Positions 1 through 5,430 of a DNA stretch of 5,442 nucleotides are shown one piece after another. The stretch's first letter is position 1, and each line of letters starts with the position of its first letter. Made by a program: the position numbers and the translations under genes. The stretch spans positions 1 through 5,442 of the forward strand of contig JAFARW010000050.1 of NCBI GenBank assembly GCA_019245275.1, given 5' to 3'. The notes beneath the pieces were generated by a model, which did not search any database, had not been told where the DNA came from, and worked only from the letters and a program-made list of their open reading frames with translations. Source of the DNA: Vulcanimicrobiota bacterium. Lineage in GTDB: Bacteria > Vulcanimicrobiota > Vulcanimicrobiia > Vulcanimicrobiales > Vulcanimicrobiaceae.

Positions 1-434
1 ATCTGGTTACGTCCGACCCACACGCCCGCGTGTTCGCTCCACCGTTCAGTAGCGACCCCGAACTCTGCGCATGCATCGATCACTGCACCTTCGAGACGAC
101 GAACCAATGGAACGATCTCGCGGAAGCGCGGTAAACGCAAAATCGGATAGACGACGAGCTGTCCAGGGCCATGGTAGGTAACGTCACCGCCGCGTTCGAC
201 CTTGACGAGATCCACGCCGCGAGATGCGAGTAGCTCCGAAGAAAGCAGCACGTTTTGCTGTTTGGCCGTGCGACCCAGCGTGATGACCGGCGCATGTTCG
301 ACCACGATCCAAGTATCATCTTGGTCACCGTCCGCAACGCGCTTGTGAATCGCATGCTGTAAAGCCCACACCTCTCGATACGGACGAAACCCTAGATCGA
401 GTAGACGCGCCGGCTTGGTTTTAGTGTGCAGCAC
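1..434 (-). CDS. lipB: Lipoyl(octanoyl) transferase LipB, 3' end cut by the window edge
   Basis: LipB moves the octanoyl group from acyl carrier protein to the lipoyl domains of 2-oxoacid dehydrogenase and glycine cleavage proteins in the cytoplasm, the first step of endogenous lipoate synthesis. Reading leftwards from a GTG at 434 gives 144 codons before the edge. The N-terminus contains LLDLGFRPYREVWALQ (residues 11-26), typical of LipB. Residues 81-92 read RGGDVTYHGPGQ, the family signature. The segment ends at AGVWVGRNQ, so the later catalytic lysine and cysteine known in LipB lie outside the window. The GTG is the only plausible early start: it lies inside the end of lpdA (14-nt overlap), which suggests translational coupling, and no strong Shine-Dalgarno precedes it. 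Family assignment is secure from the signature; the start is less certain. Confidence 0.93.
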   Translation of the reverse strand, partial: MLHTKTKPARLLDLGFRPYREVWALQHAIHKRVADGDQDDTWIVVEHAPVITLGRTAKQQNVLLSSELLASRGVDLVKVERGGDVTYHGPGQLVVYPILRLPRFREIVPLVRRLEGAVIDACAEFGVATERWSEHAGVWVGRNQ

Positions 435-1884
435 CTGCGGGAGTCGGCGGCGTCGGCCGTGGCTTTGGATTAACGATATGGATCGCCTTGCCGTGCGCGG
501 CCTCGGCGGCGTCCATGATGCTCTCGGTCAACGTCGGATGTGGATGGATTGAGAGGCCGATGTCTTCCAGGGTCGCTCCCATTTCCAGGGCAATCACGCC
601 TTCACCGATCAGCGATTCGGCTTGCGGGCTTACGATGTGCATTCCGAGCAGCAGATCGCTCTTTGCATCACCGACTAATTTGATCAGACCATCCGTTTCA
701 TTCATCGTTCGCGCGCGGCCGCTCGCGGCGAGTGGGAACTTTCCGATGCGGACTTCATGTCCGGCTGCCTTGGCTTCCTCTTCCGAGAGGCCGACGGTTG
801 CGACTTCGGGATCGGTGTACACGCAGTTCGGCACCGCGACCGGATCGAACGCCGCGGACCGATCGCCGCTGATCACCTCGGCGGCGACGACGCCTTGCTT
901 CATCGCTCGATGTGCAAGGAGGGGTGCGCCGGTGACATCGCCGATCGCAAAGATGCCGGGAACGCTCGTACGCAGTTGCGGATCTACGGCAATAAAGCCG
1001 CGCTCGTCGGTCTTGAGGCCCGCGGCTTCGAGATTCAAACCATCAGCAACGGGACGACGACCTACCGCAACAAGCACCATGTCGAACTCGCGAGTCTCCG
1101 GCTTGCCTTTCGTACTGTCGCCGCTAAAGGTTGCCTTGACGCGTTCGCCTTCTTTAACGACATCGCTGACCTTCGTGTTCAGCATGATCTCGACGTTCTG
1201 CTTGGTCAGAATGCGTTGCAGCGTCTTGCTGATCTCGATATCGGTTCCGGTCAGGATTTGCGGTAAGGCCTCGATGACGAGCACCTTAGCGCCGAGCCGA
1301 TTGTAGACGGTCGCGAATTCGAGTCCGATGACGCCGCAGCCGATGACGAGCAAATTCTTTGGAATGCGTTCGAGCTTGACCGCGTCATCCGAATTGATAA
1401 TAAACTTGCCGTCGTGCGGCCATGCCTTGACGTCAATCGGCGCGCTGCCGGTCGCGATGACGATCGCTTCTTTGGCCGCGTAGGTGGTCTTGCTGCCGTC
1501 TTTGCCTTGAAGCTCGATCTCTTTTGCACCCTTAAACGATCCTTGCCCGTATGCGAACGTTACGTTGTTCGCTTTGAAGAGCGTCTTGACGCCGCTCACA
1601 TTCGCGTTGACGACGCTCGTTTTGAATTTTGCGATCGCCTCGCGATCGAAATCTAATCCCGCAACTTTCAAGCCGAGCGCGCCCGCGTGATTGATTTGGC
1701 GCGTGACCTCGCCGACGTGCAGCAGCGCCTTCGTGGGGATGCATCCCCAATTCAAACAAACGCCGCCCGCTTCATCACGATCGATACAAACGACACTCTT
1801 GCCGAGTTGCCCGAGACGGATCGCCGCGTGATATCCGCCCGGACCGGCACCGATTACAATTACGTCAACTTGCTGATCAGCCAA
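421..1884 (-). CDS. lpdA: Dihydrolipoyl dehydrogenase (E3 component)
   Basis: This FAD flavoenzyme reoxidises dihydrolipoyl groups of pyruvate, 2-oxoglutarate or branched-chain dehydrogenase and glycine cleavage complexes and reduces NAD+. With a TTG start at 1884 it has 487 residues, normal for the family. In order: FAD-binding GAGPGG (12-17), redox-active disulfide in GGVCLNWGCIPTK (Cys43, Cys48), ATGSAP (145-149), NAD-binding GCGVIG (182-187), second FAD motif GDVTGAPLLAHRA (315-327), and the dimer-interface HPHPTLTE (447-454) whose His449 and Glu454 match the catalytic dyad. The frame stays open to an ATG-like position at 2007, but that would add 41 residues unlike E3 and run into mutY. 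The TTG at 1884 is preceded by GAGGA with a 7-nt gap and places the FAD motif at the usual distance. The C-terminus carries a non-standard Pro/Lys tail of about 15 residues after the usual end. lipB follows in the same direction. Confidence 0.97.
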   Translation of the reverse strand: MADQQVDVIVIGAGPGGYHAAIRLGQLGKSVVCIDRDEAGGVCLNWGCIPTKALLHVGEVTRQINHAGALGLKVAGLDFDREAIAKFKTSVVNANVSGVKTLFKANNVTFAYGQGSFKGAKEIELQGKDGSKTTYAAKEAIVIATGSAPIDVKAWPHDGKFIINSDDAVKLERIPKNLLVIGCGVIGLEFATVYNRLGAKVLVIEALPQILTGTDIEISKTLQRILTKQNVEIMLNTKVSDVVKEGERVKATFSGDSTKGKPETREFDMVLVAVGRRPVADGLNLEAAGLKTDERGFIAVDPQLRTSVPGIFAIGDVTGAPLLAHRAMKQGVVAAEVISGDRSAAFDPVAVPNCVYTDPEVATVGLSEEEAKAAGHEVRIGKFPLAASGRARTMNETDGLIKLVGDAKSDLLLGMHIVSPQAESLIGEGVIALEMGATLEDIGLSIHPHPTLTESIMDAAEAAHGKAIHIVNPKPRPTPPTPAGAAH

Positions 1885-1896
1885 GCACTCTTCCTC
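1885..1896 (-). promoter_or_regulatory. Shine-Dalgarno deciding the lpdA TTG start
   Basis: On the minus strand, GAGGAAGAG (1896-1888) stands just before the TTG at 1884; the GAGGA core is 7 nt from the start codon. No comparable site precedes the alternative in-frame starts at 1905 or 2007, so it supports TTG as the true start. Confidence 0.65.
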
Positions 1897-1916
1897 GCAT
1901 AGCAATCCTTGCTTGA

Positions 1917-1940
1917 CGAAGGTTCCCTTCAGGACCTTCG
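1917..1940. repeat. Perfect 7-bp inverted repeat between divergent lpdA and mutY
   Basis: CGAAGGT (1917-1923) and ACCTTCG (1934-1940) form an exact inverted repeat around a 10-nt spacer, within the roughly 70 nt separating the lpdA start from the mutY ATG. It could be an operator read by a dimeric regulator (half-site centres 17 bp apart) or an RNA hairpin in either leader. No convincing sigma70 promoter was found beside it, and a chance repeat of this size is possible. Confidence 0.4.
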
Positions 1941-1954
1941 AAACAGTCCGGCAG

Positions 1955-2866
1955 ATGATGCGGTTGCAGCGCGCGCTCCTTTCCTGGTATCGCCGAAATG
2001 GCCGCAACCAGCTCCCGTGGCGGCAAACGCGCGATCCCTATCGGATCCTTGTCAGCGAGTTCATGCTGCAGCAGACGCAAGTCGATCGCGTTATCCCGAT
2101 TTACGCGAAATTTATCGAAGCGTTTCCGACTTTTGCAGACTTGGCAGCGGCTGGTACGGCGGATGTCGTGCGCGCTTGGAGAGGTCTAGGCTACAACTTG
2201 CGCGCGGTGCGGCTGAAGCGGATCGCGGAAGAGGTCGAGAGGTGTCATCATGGTTCGCTTCCGCTTGAAACACAAGCGCTGCTGGCGCTTCCGGGAATCG
2301 GCGAGTATACTGCCGCCGCCGTGCGGGTCTTCGCCTTTGAGCGCGACGACGTAGCGGTCGACGCGAACGTACGCCGAGTCGTCCATCGAATTTTGCGCGG
2401 TCCCGAGTTTCCGGCAGCGTTAAGCGACGCTGAGCTGAGAGAAGGGGCGTTTGCAATGACGCCGCCCGGTCGCGCACATGATTGGAACTCTGCCCTGATG
2501 GATCTGGGTGCGCGCATCTGCACGTCGCGCGCGCCCGCTTGCGGTAGATGTCCCGTTCGTAAGGATTGCGTCGCCGCACCGCTGGAAGAAGCGAAACTGA
2601 GAGTCTTGCGTTCGAGGCATCGTCGTGCGAGGTCGCCGGAGGAGCGCATCGCATTTCCATTGAGCCGGCGGTTCGCGCGCGGACGCATCGTCGATCGCCT
2701 GCGCGCCTTGCCGCAAGGTCAACGCATATCGCTCTTGGATCTGCGCGTCCAGCTGCGCGATGTGCTTTCCGGAACATCGCTTGATCTCGTAGAGCCGCTC
2801 GTCATGCAATTAGAGCGTGACGGTATCGTTCAGCGCGACGGCGATCGCGTTGCACTACGCGACTGA
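1955..2866 (+). CDS. mutY: A/G-specific adenine glycosylase MutY, short form
   Basis: MutY removes adenine mispaired with 8-oxoguanine (or guanine) in base excision repair. From the ATG at 1955 the protein has 303 residues. Catalytic Glu35 lies in SEFMLQQTQV; GLGYN keeps the Tyr corresponding to E. coli Tyr82; the helix-hairpin-helix is LPGIGEYTAAAV (112-123); catalytic Asp136 lies in VDANVRRV. The 4Fe-4S cysteines 189, 196, 199 and 205 have the C-x6-C-x2-C-x5-C spacing. After the cluster there are only about 98 residues, with no recognisable NUDIX-like 8-oxoG-recognition domain. The tail (RGRIVDRLRAL through LERDGIVQRDGD) resembles the small winged-helix-like tail of short actinobacterial MutY proteins. 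The frame is also open from a TTG at 1913, but that has no Shine-Dalgarno and would run through the inverted repeat; the ATG fits the family N-terminus (LLSWYRRNGRNQLPWR) better, although its own ribosome site is weak. nth follows 2 nt after the stop. Confidence 0.94.
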   Translation: MMRLQRALLSWYRRNGRNQLPWRQTRDPYRILVSEFMLQQTQVDRVIPIYAKFIEAFPTFADLAAAGTADVVRAWRGLGYNLRAVRLKRIAEEVERCHHGSLPLETQALLALPGIGEYTAAAVRVFAFERDDVAVDANVRRVVHRILRGPEFPAALSDAELREGAFAMTPPGRAHDWNSALMDLGARICTSRAPACGRCPVRKDCVAAPLEEAKLRVLRSRHRRARSPEERIAFPLSRRFARGRIVDRLRALPQGQRISLLDLRVQLRDVLSGTSLDLVEPLVMQLERDGIVQRDGDRVALRD

Positions 2867-2868
2867 AG

Positions 2869-3564
2869 ATGCGGCGTATCCCGTTTCCCAAGAAGAAAGT
2901 GCTGCGCGCGCGAGCCCTCAAGATGCTCGCGATCTTGGAGCAGGCCTATCCGAATGCGGTGACCGCATTGCACTACCGCAACCCGTTCGAGTTGCTCGTT
3001 GCGGTGATTTTGTCCGCGCAAAGCACCGATGCGCGCGTCAACTTGACGACGCCGGAACTTTTCAAGAAGTATCCGACGCCTGAAAAACTGGCCGCGGCGC
3101 GCGAGCGAGACGTGCAGCGAATTATCAAGTCTTGCGGCTTCTTCCGCATGAAATCGAAGAACATTATCAATGCGGCACACAAAATCGTGGAAGAGCATGG
3201 CGGCAAGGTACCTGGTGAGCGGGAGGCGCTCGAAGCACTGCCCGGCGTCGGACGCAAAACCGCCAATGTTGTCTTTTCGGTTGCTTTTGAAGGTGCGGCG
3301 ATCGCTGTCGATACGCACGTCTTTCGCGTCGCACATCGCATGGGGCTCACGCTCGGCAAGACGCCGCGCGATGTTGAGAACGATCTGGAAAAGATCGTGC
3401 CAAGAGAGCAGTGGCGGCACGCGCACCATTGGCTGATCTTGCATGGGCGAGCAATCTGCAAAGCGCCCGTGCCGCGTTGCGGTATTTGCCCGATCAACAA
3501 ACTCTGCCCGACGCCGCCGATTATCGCCAAGCTCACTACCGAGCGGGCGCGCTCTAAAGCTTAA
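2869..3564 (+). CDS. nth: Endonuclease III (bifunctional DNA glycosylase/AP lyase)
   Basis: Nth excises oxidised pyrimidines such as thymine glycol and cleaves the resulting abasic site by beta-elimination. The 231-residue length is slightly above E. coli Nth because of a basic N-terminal extension of about 10 residues. Visible landmarks are NPFELLVAVILSAQSTD (38-54), the helix-hairpin-helix LPGVGRKTANVV (124-135) with the catalytic Lys130, catalytic Asp148 in VDTHVFRV, and the 4Fe-4S cysteines 197, 204, 207 and 213 in C-x6-C-x2-C-x5-C spacing. Presence of both the Lys and the Asp marks it as a bifunctional Nth rather than a second MutY. The ATG begins 2 nt after the mutY TGA, so the two repair genes are almost surely one transcript with coupled translation. 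Its 3' end overlaps the convergent gene at 3554-4081 by 11 nt. Confidence 0.97.
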   Translation: MRRIPFPKKKVLRARALKMLAILEQAYPNAVTALHYRNPFELLVAVILSAQSTDARVNLTTPELFKKYPTPEKLAAARERDVQRIIKSCGFFRMKSKNIINAAHKIVEEHGGKVPGEREALEALPGVGRKTANVVFSVAFEGAAIAVDTHVFRVAHRMGLTLGKTPRDVENDLEKIVPREQWRHAHHWLILHGRAICKAPVPRCGICPINKLCPTPPIIAKLTTERARSKA

Positions 3565-4081
3565 GCGGCGGTTCGTCCAAGTGTTCGGGGCGCGGCAACT
3601 CCGCTTCGGCGGTCAGTTGCTTCAATAGCGACGCGGCGGTCAGGTGCTGCCCGTAGCCCGCTTCTGTTGAGATTTTCGAAAGGTTGATGAGCGCCGGCGT
3701 CGGCGCGTCGGGATCAAATTGGTACTCACCGGATAAGTCGAGGCCGTCAATCCGCACGAGCTGATGCACGTCATCGAGATCGAGCGCGACTCGCTGCTCG
3801 CGAAAGCGCAACCGGATGCGAAGCGGTTTCTCGAGCGAGATGAACTTGACGCCGTCTTTGCCCAGAATCGCGTTGAGTCGCGCGATGCCGCCGCGTAACG
3901 CATCCGCGAAGGCGCGCAGCGATTGCTCGGCGTCTTCATACGATTGCGCTTTCTTGGATATCGCGGAATCGATCTCGGCGCCGAGGTCGCGACGCGCGCG
4001 AATGCGCATCGCTGCGGCCACGATCGGATTCTGCGCTGAGGGGTCGTCGTCGGCCATCCGCAAAGATTTCGTCTCGTTCAT
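3554..4081 (-). CDS. Protein of unknown function, 175 residues
   Basis: I do not recognise the family. From the ATG at 4081 (the frame is also open from a TTG at 4099, and a later ATG lies at 4057) the protein has 175 residues, with no signal peptide or membrane segment, so probably cytoplasmic. Residues 19-75 look helical and charged (AAAMRIRARRDLGAEIDSAI, then SLRAFADALRGGIARLNAIL). Residues 78-122 look beta-rich with alternating charged and hydrophobic residues (VKFISLEKPLRIRLRFREQ, VALDLDDVHQLVRIDGLDL). The tail ends in a Pro/Glu/Leu-rich stretch. There are no cysteines and no catalytic signature visible. Coding is supported by the long open frame and a protein-like residue mix. It is divergent from the VIT-type transporter (47 nt between starts) and its stop lies inside the end of nth. 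Function cannot be inferred from context. Confidence 0.75.
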   Translation of the reverse strand: MNETKSLRMADDDPSAQNPIVAAAMRIRARRDLGAEIDSAISKKAQSYEDAEQSLRAFADALRGGIARLNAILGKDGVKFISLEKPLRIRLRFREQRVALDLDDVHQLVRIDGLDLSGEYQFDPDAPTPALINLSKISTEAGYGQHLTAASLLKQLTAEAELPRPEHLDEPPLKL

Positions 4082-4128
4082 GCAGCGTTCCGGTAGCAAA
4101 CGAGCGTGTTTTGTGGTATGAGAACGGC

Positions 4129-4929
4129 ATGAAGCGCATTCACGGCGCTCAGGAAGTCGTCGTCGATGTGCCGGGATGGCGTTCGGTCAAACCGCGAATT
4201 CCCGATACCGCTCAGCGTCGCCAGCTCGAGCGAGAGCGCAGCATTCGCGAGATCGTCTTCGGCGCTCAGGACGGTATCTTAACGACGCTCGGCATCGTGA
4301 CCGGCGTCGGCGTTGCGGCCGGTCATCGGCCGACCGTCATCATCACCGGATTGCTCGCACTCTTGGCCGGCACGCTCTCGATGGGCGTGGGCCAGTACTT
4401 GGGCGGCAAGTCCGAGCGCGAGGTCGTTCAGGCGACGATCGACATGGAGAAGGCGGAAATGGATGCGCATCCGCAAGACGAGTTTGCGGAGCAGGTCGCC
4501 TATTACAAACTGAAGGGCTTCAGCTCGGAAGAGGCCCACACGATCGTTAGCCGGCTCGTGAAGAATCCGGAGATCTACTTGTACGAGATGATGCGCGATG
4601 AGTTCGGTATCGATCCGCGCATCGCAAAAGAATACAGCTTGCGGCCCGCTTTTGCGATGGCCGCTTCCTATGCTGCCGGGTCCTTGATTCCAATCTTACC
4701 GTATCTGTTTACAGGGTCACCGGTGATCGCTGCGATCGCAGGGCTCGTCCTTGCGGTTATCGGCCTGTTTGCGATCGGCGCGTTTGCCGCGCGCTTGAGC
4801 GGCCGAAATCCATTCGCCAAAGGGATCGAGATCGTGCTCTACGGTGCGGGCGTGTTCGTGATCGCATATCTAGCTGGACGCTTCATACCGCCGCTCTTCG
4901 GACACGCACCCGTCTCCGTCGGCGGATAG
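4129..4929 (+). CDS. VIT1/CCC1-family membrane transporter (probable Fe2+/Mn2+)
   Basis: Members of this family export or sequester ferrous iron or manganese across membranes. The 266-residue protein has a hydrophilic N-terminal stretch of about 38 residues and then the VIT hallmark REIVFGAQDGILTTLGIVTGV (40-60, Asp48). Five membrane segments are visible: about 42-64, 69-92, 173-195, 198-222 and 233-253. Between segments 2 and 3 is a cytoplasmic, acidic helical domain (about 95-165) with EKAEMDAHPQDEFAEQ and NPEIYLYEMMRDEFGID, placed like the metal-binding domain of plant VIT1. Segment 2 ends in AGTLSMGVGQYLGGKSE (80-96); most relatives have Glu where Gln89 stands. The ATG at 4129 is preferred over an in-frame TTG at 4111; the nearest Shine-Dalgarno-like sequence, GAGAAC, is weak. 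It is divergent from the unknown gene and convergent with the lysine-rich gene. Family is firm; substrate is inferred. Confidence 0.9.
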   Translation: MKRIHGAQEVVVDVPGWRSVKPRIPDTAQRRQLERERSIREIVFGAQDGILTTLGIVTGVGVAAGHRPTVIITGLLALLAGTLSMGVGQYLGGKSEREVVQATIDMEKAEMDAHPQDEFAEQVAYYKLKGFSSEEAHTIVSRLVKNPEIYLYEMMRDEFGIDPRIAKEYSLRPAFAMAASYAAGSLIPILPYLFTGSPVIAAIAGLVLAVIGLFAIGAFAARLSGRNPFAKGIEIVLYGAGVFVIAYLAGRFIPPLFGHAPVSVGG

Positions 4930-4939
4930 GCGCCGGGGC

Positions 4940-4966
4940 AAAAAAAAGCGCGGCATATCGCCGCGC
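4940..4966 (-). terminator. Intrinsic terminator of the lysine-rich gene
   Basis: A perfect 7-bp GC stem, GCGCGGC (4948-4954) with GCCGCGC (4960-4966), encloses a 5-nt loop. On the minus strand it is followed at once by eight T residues (4947-4940). It begins 22 nt after the stop of the minus-strand gene ending at 4989. On the plus strand the hairpin has no T-tract after it, so for the transporter transcript it is at best a weak stop. Confidence 0.88.
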
Positions 4967-4988
4967 GTTGTGATCGAAATAAAAACGG

Positions 4989-5312
4989 TTACTTCGTGGT
5001 TGGCTTCTTGCCGGATTTCTTGTTCGGCTTCTTGCCGCTCTTGCTGTTGTGAACCTTGCGCGACATCTTCTTGGTGTGCTTGCTGGTCGACGGCTTCTTG
5101 GTGTGCTTGGTGTTCTTCGTGTTCTTGGTGTTCTTGGTGTTCTTCGTGGTCTTGCTCGTCTTCTTCGCAGCCATCTTCTGGATGTGCGTCTTATGCGCCG
5201 CAACGTGTGCCTTAGCGTGCGTCTTCGTTGCGTGCATCGGTTTCGTTGATGCCATAGCGGAACCCGTGAGCAGGAACGCCGAGGCGATCATCGATGCGAT
5301 GAGCTTGTTCAT
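4989..5312 (-). CDS. Small exported, lysine-rich Thr-Lys-Asn repeat protein
   Basis: The 107-residue product starts with a good Sec signal peptide: MNK, then a hydrophobic stretch, then GSAMA before Ser22 as the likely cleavage site. The mature part of about 86 residues has 27 lysines, 16 threonines, 8 histidines and no Asp or Glu anywhere, so it is very basic and probably disordered. A His-rich segment (MHATKTHAKAHVAAHKTH) is followed by a TKN tripeptide run near residues 53-70 and two copies of KKSGKKP-like sequence at the end. The composition resembles exported acid-shock (Asr-like) proteins and, less likely given the signal peptide, histone H1-like proteins. Plausible roles are proton buffering or binding to anionic envelope polymers or DNA; this is inference. 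Gene reality is supported by a TATAAT promoter, a strong Shine-Dalgarno (GAGGGGGGA, 8 nt before ATG) and a terminator 22 nt after the stop. Confidence 0.85.
   Translation of the reverse strand: MNKLIASMIASAFLLTGSAMASTKPMHATKTHAKAHVAAHKTHIQKMAAKKTSKTTKNTKNTKNTKNTKHTKKPSTSKHTKKMSRKVHNSKSGKKPNKKSGKKPTTK
5101..5154. repeat. Six tandem 9-bp units encoding Thr-Lys-Asn repeats
   Basis: On the plus strand the unit is GTGTTCTT followed by G or C, starting at 5101, 5110, 5119, 5128, 5137 and 5146; the four inner units differ only in the last base, and the outer two each have an additional change. On the coding minus strand it gives in-frame Lys-Asn-Thr units with AAG for lysine. Multiples of 3 keep the frame if the number changes. 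Confidence 0.9.
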
Positions 5313-5383
5313 TCTGAAAATCCCCCCTCTCGGACAAAAATGATCACGGGTTCTCGAAAGAGCCCGTGAAGTGTTTCCCTCAT
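5309..5383 (-). CDS. Possible 24-codon leader ORF upstream of the lysine-rich gene
   Basis: An ATG at 5383 on the minus strand opens a frame of 24 codons (beginning MRETLHGL, ending REGGFSE) that stops at TGA 5311-5309. The stop overlaps the ATG of the lysine-rich gene as ATGA, the classic coupling arrangement. The frame spans both the terminator-like hairpin and the Shine-Dalgarno of the downstream gene. Against it: its own ribosome site is weak (only GAGA just upstream), the predicted transcript start is about 12 nt away, and 24 open codons can occur by chance. It may be a regulatory leader peptide or not translated at all. Confidence 0.3.
   Translation of the reverse strand: MRETLHGLFREPVIIFVREGGFSE
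5321..5329 (-). promoter_or_regulatory. Strong Shine-Dalgarno of the lysine-rich gene
   Basis: GAGGGGGGA on the minus strand lies 8 nt before the ATG at 5312. It is the strongest ribosome site in the window and fixes the start codon; it suggests high translation. Confidence 0.8.
5336..5369 (-). promoter_or_regulatory. Terminator-like hairpin in the leader (possible attenuator)
   Basis: On the minus strand TCACGGG (5369-5363) pairs perfectly with CCCGTGA (5350-5344), with an inner CTC/GAG stem, a 2-nt bulge and a TTTC loop. After 3 nt comes a run of five T residues (5340-5336). The hairpin lies between the predicted promoter and the gene start, so it would act inside the leader, as an attenuator or as the end of a short RNA. 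An alternative is a terminator for plus-strand transcription, but the plus side has only a short GTGTTT after it. Confidence 0.55.
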
Positions 5384-5401
5384 GTTTCTCTAGAGGTCGA
5401 C

Positions 5402-5430
5402 ATTATAAGAACGTGAGGGTCGGCCGCAAA
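5402..5430 (-). promoter_or_regulatory. Sigma70-type promoter for the lysine-rich gene
   Basis: On the minus strand a perfect TATAAT lies at 5407-5402. A partial -35 box TTTGCG (5430-5425) is 17 nt upstream, or TTGCGG with 16 nt. Transcription would start near 5395, giving a leader of about 80 nt before the ATG at 5312. The -10 box is consensus; the -35 is poor, so an activator or an alternative sigma factor could be involved. Confidence 0.65.

Noticed and set aside
488..1306. Open plus-strand frame of 272 codons opposite lpdA, and a 169-codon one at 757-1266
   Set aside because: Both are antisense to a fully convincing dihydrolipoyl dehydrogenase; their translations are Ser/Arg/Pro-rich or lack any family pattern, as expected for shadow frames in GC-rich DNA.
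1913..1918. TTGACG as a -35 box for mutY
   Set aside because: No acceptable -10 box follows at 16-18 nt.
1885..2007. A 41-residue N-terminal extension of lpdA from 2007
   Set aside because: The added residues are unlike any E3 N-terminus, overlap mutY and lack a ribosome site, whereas TTG 1884 has GAGGA at good distance.
2112..2777. Minus-strand frame of 221 codons opposite mutY
   Set aside because: Arg/Ala/Ser-rich shadow of a gene with intact catalytic and Fe-S motifs.
2830..3444. Minus-strand frame of 204 codons opposite nth
   Set aside because: Antisense to a complete endonuclease III; no recognisable motif or ribosome site.
5049..5343. Plus-strand frames with Leu/Val/Phe/Cys-rich sequence resembling a membrane protein
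   Set aside because: They are the complement of the lysine-rich repeat (AAG read backwards as CTT), which has the promoter, Shine-Dalgarno, signal peptide and terminator on the minus strand.
5389..5401. TCTAGA and GTCGAC side by side, like a cloning polylinker
   Set aside because: There is an extra G compared with the common vector polylinker and the flanks do not match vector sequence; it reads as native promoter-leader DNA.
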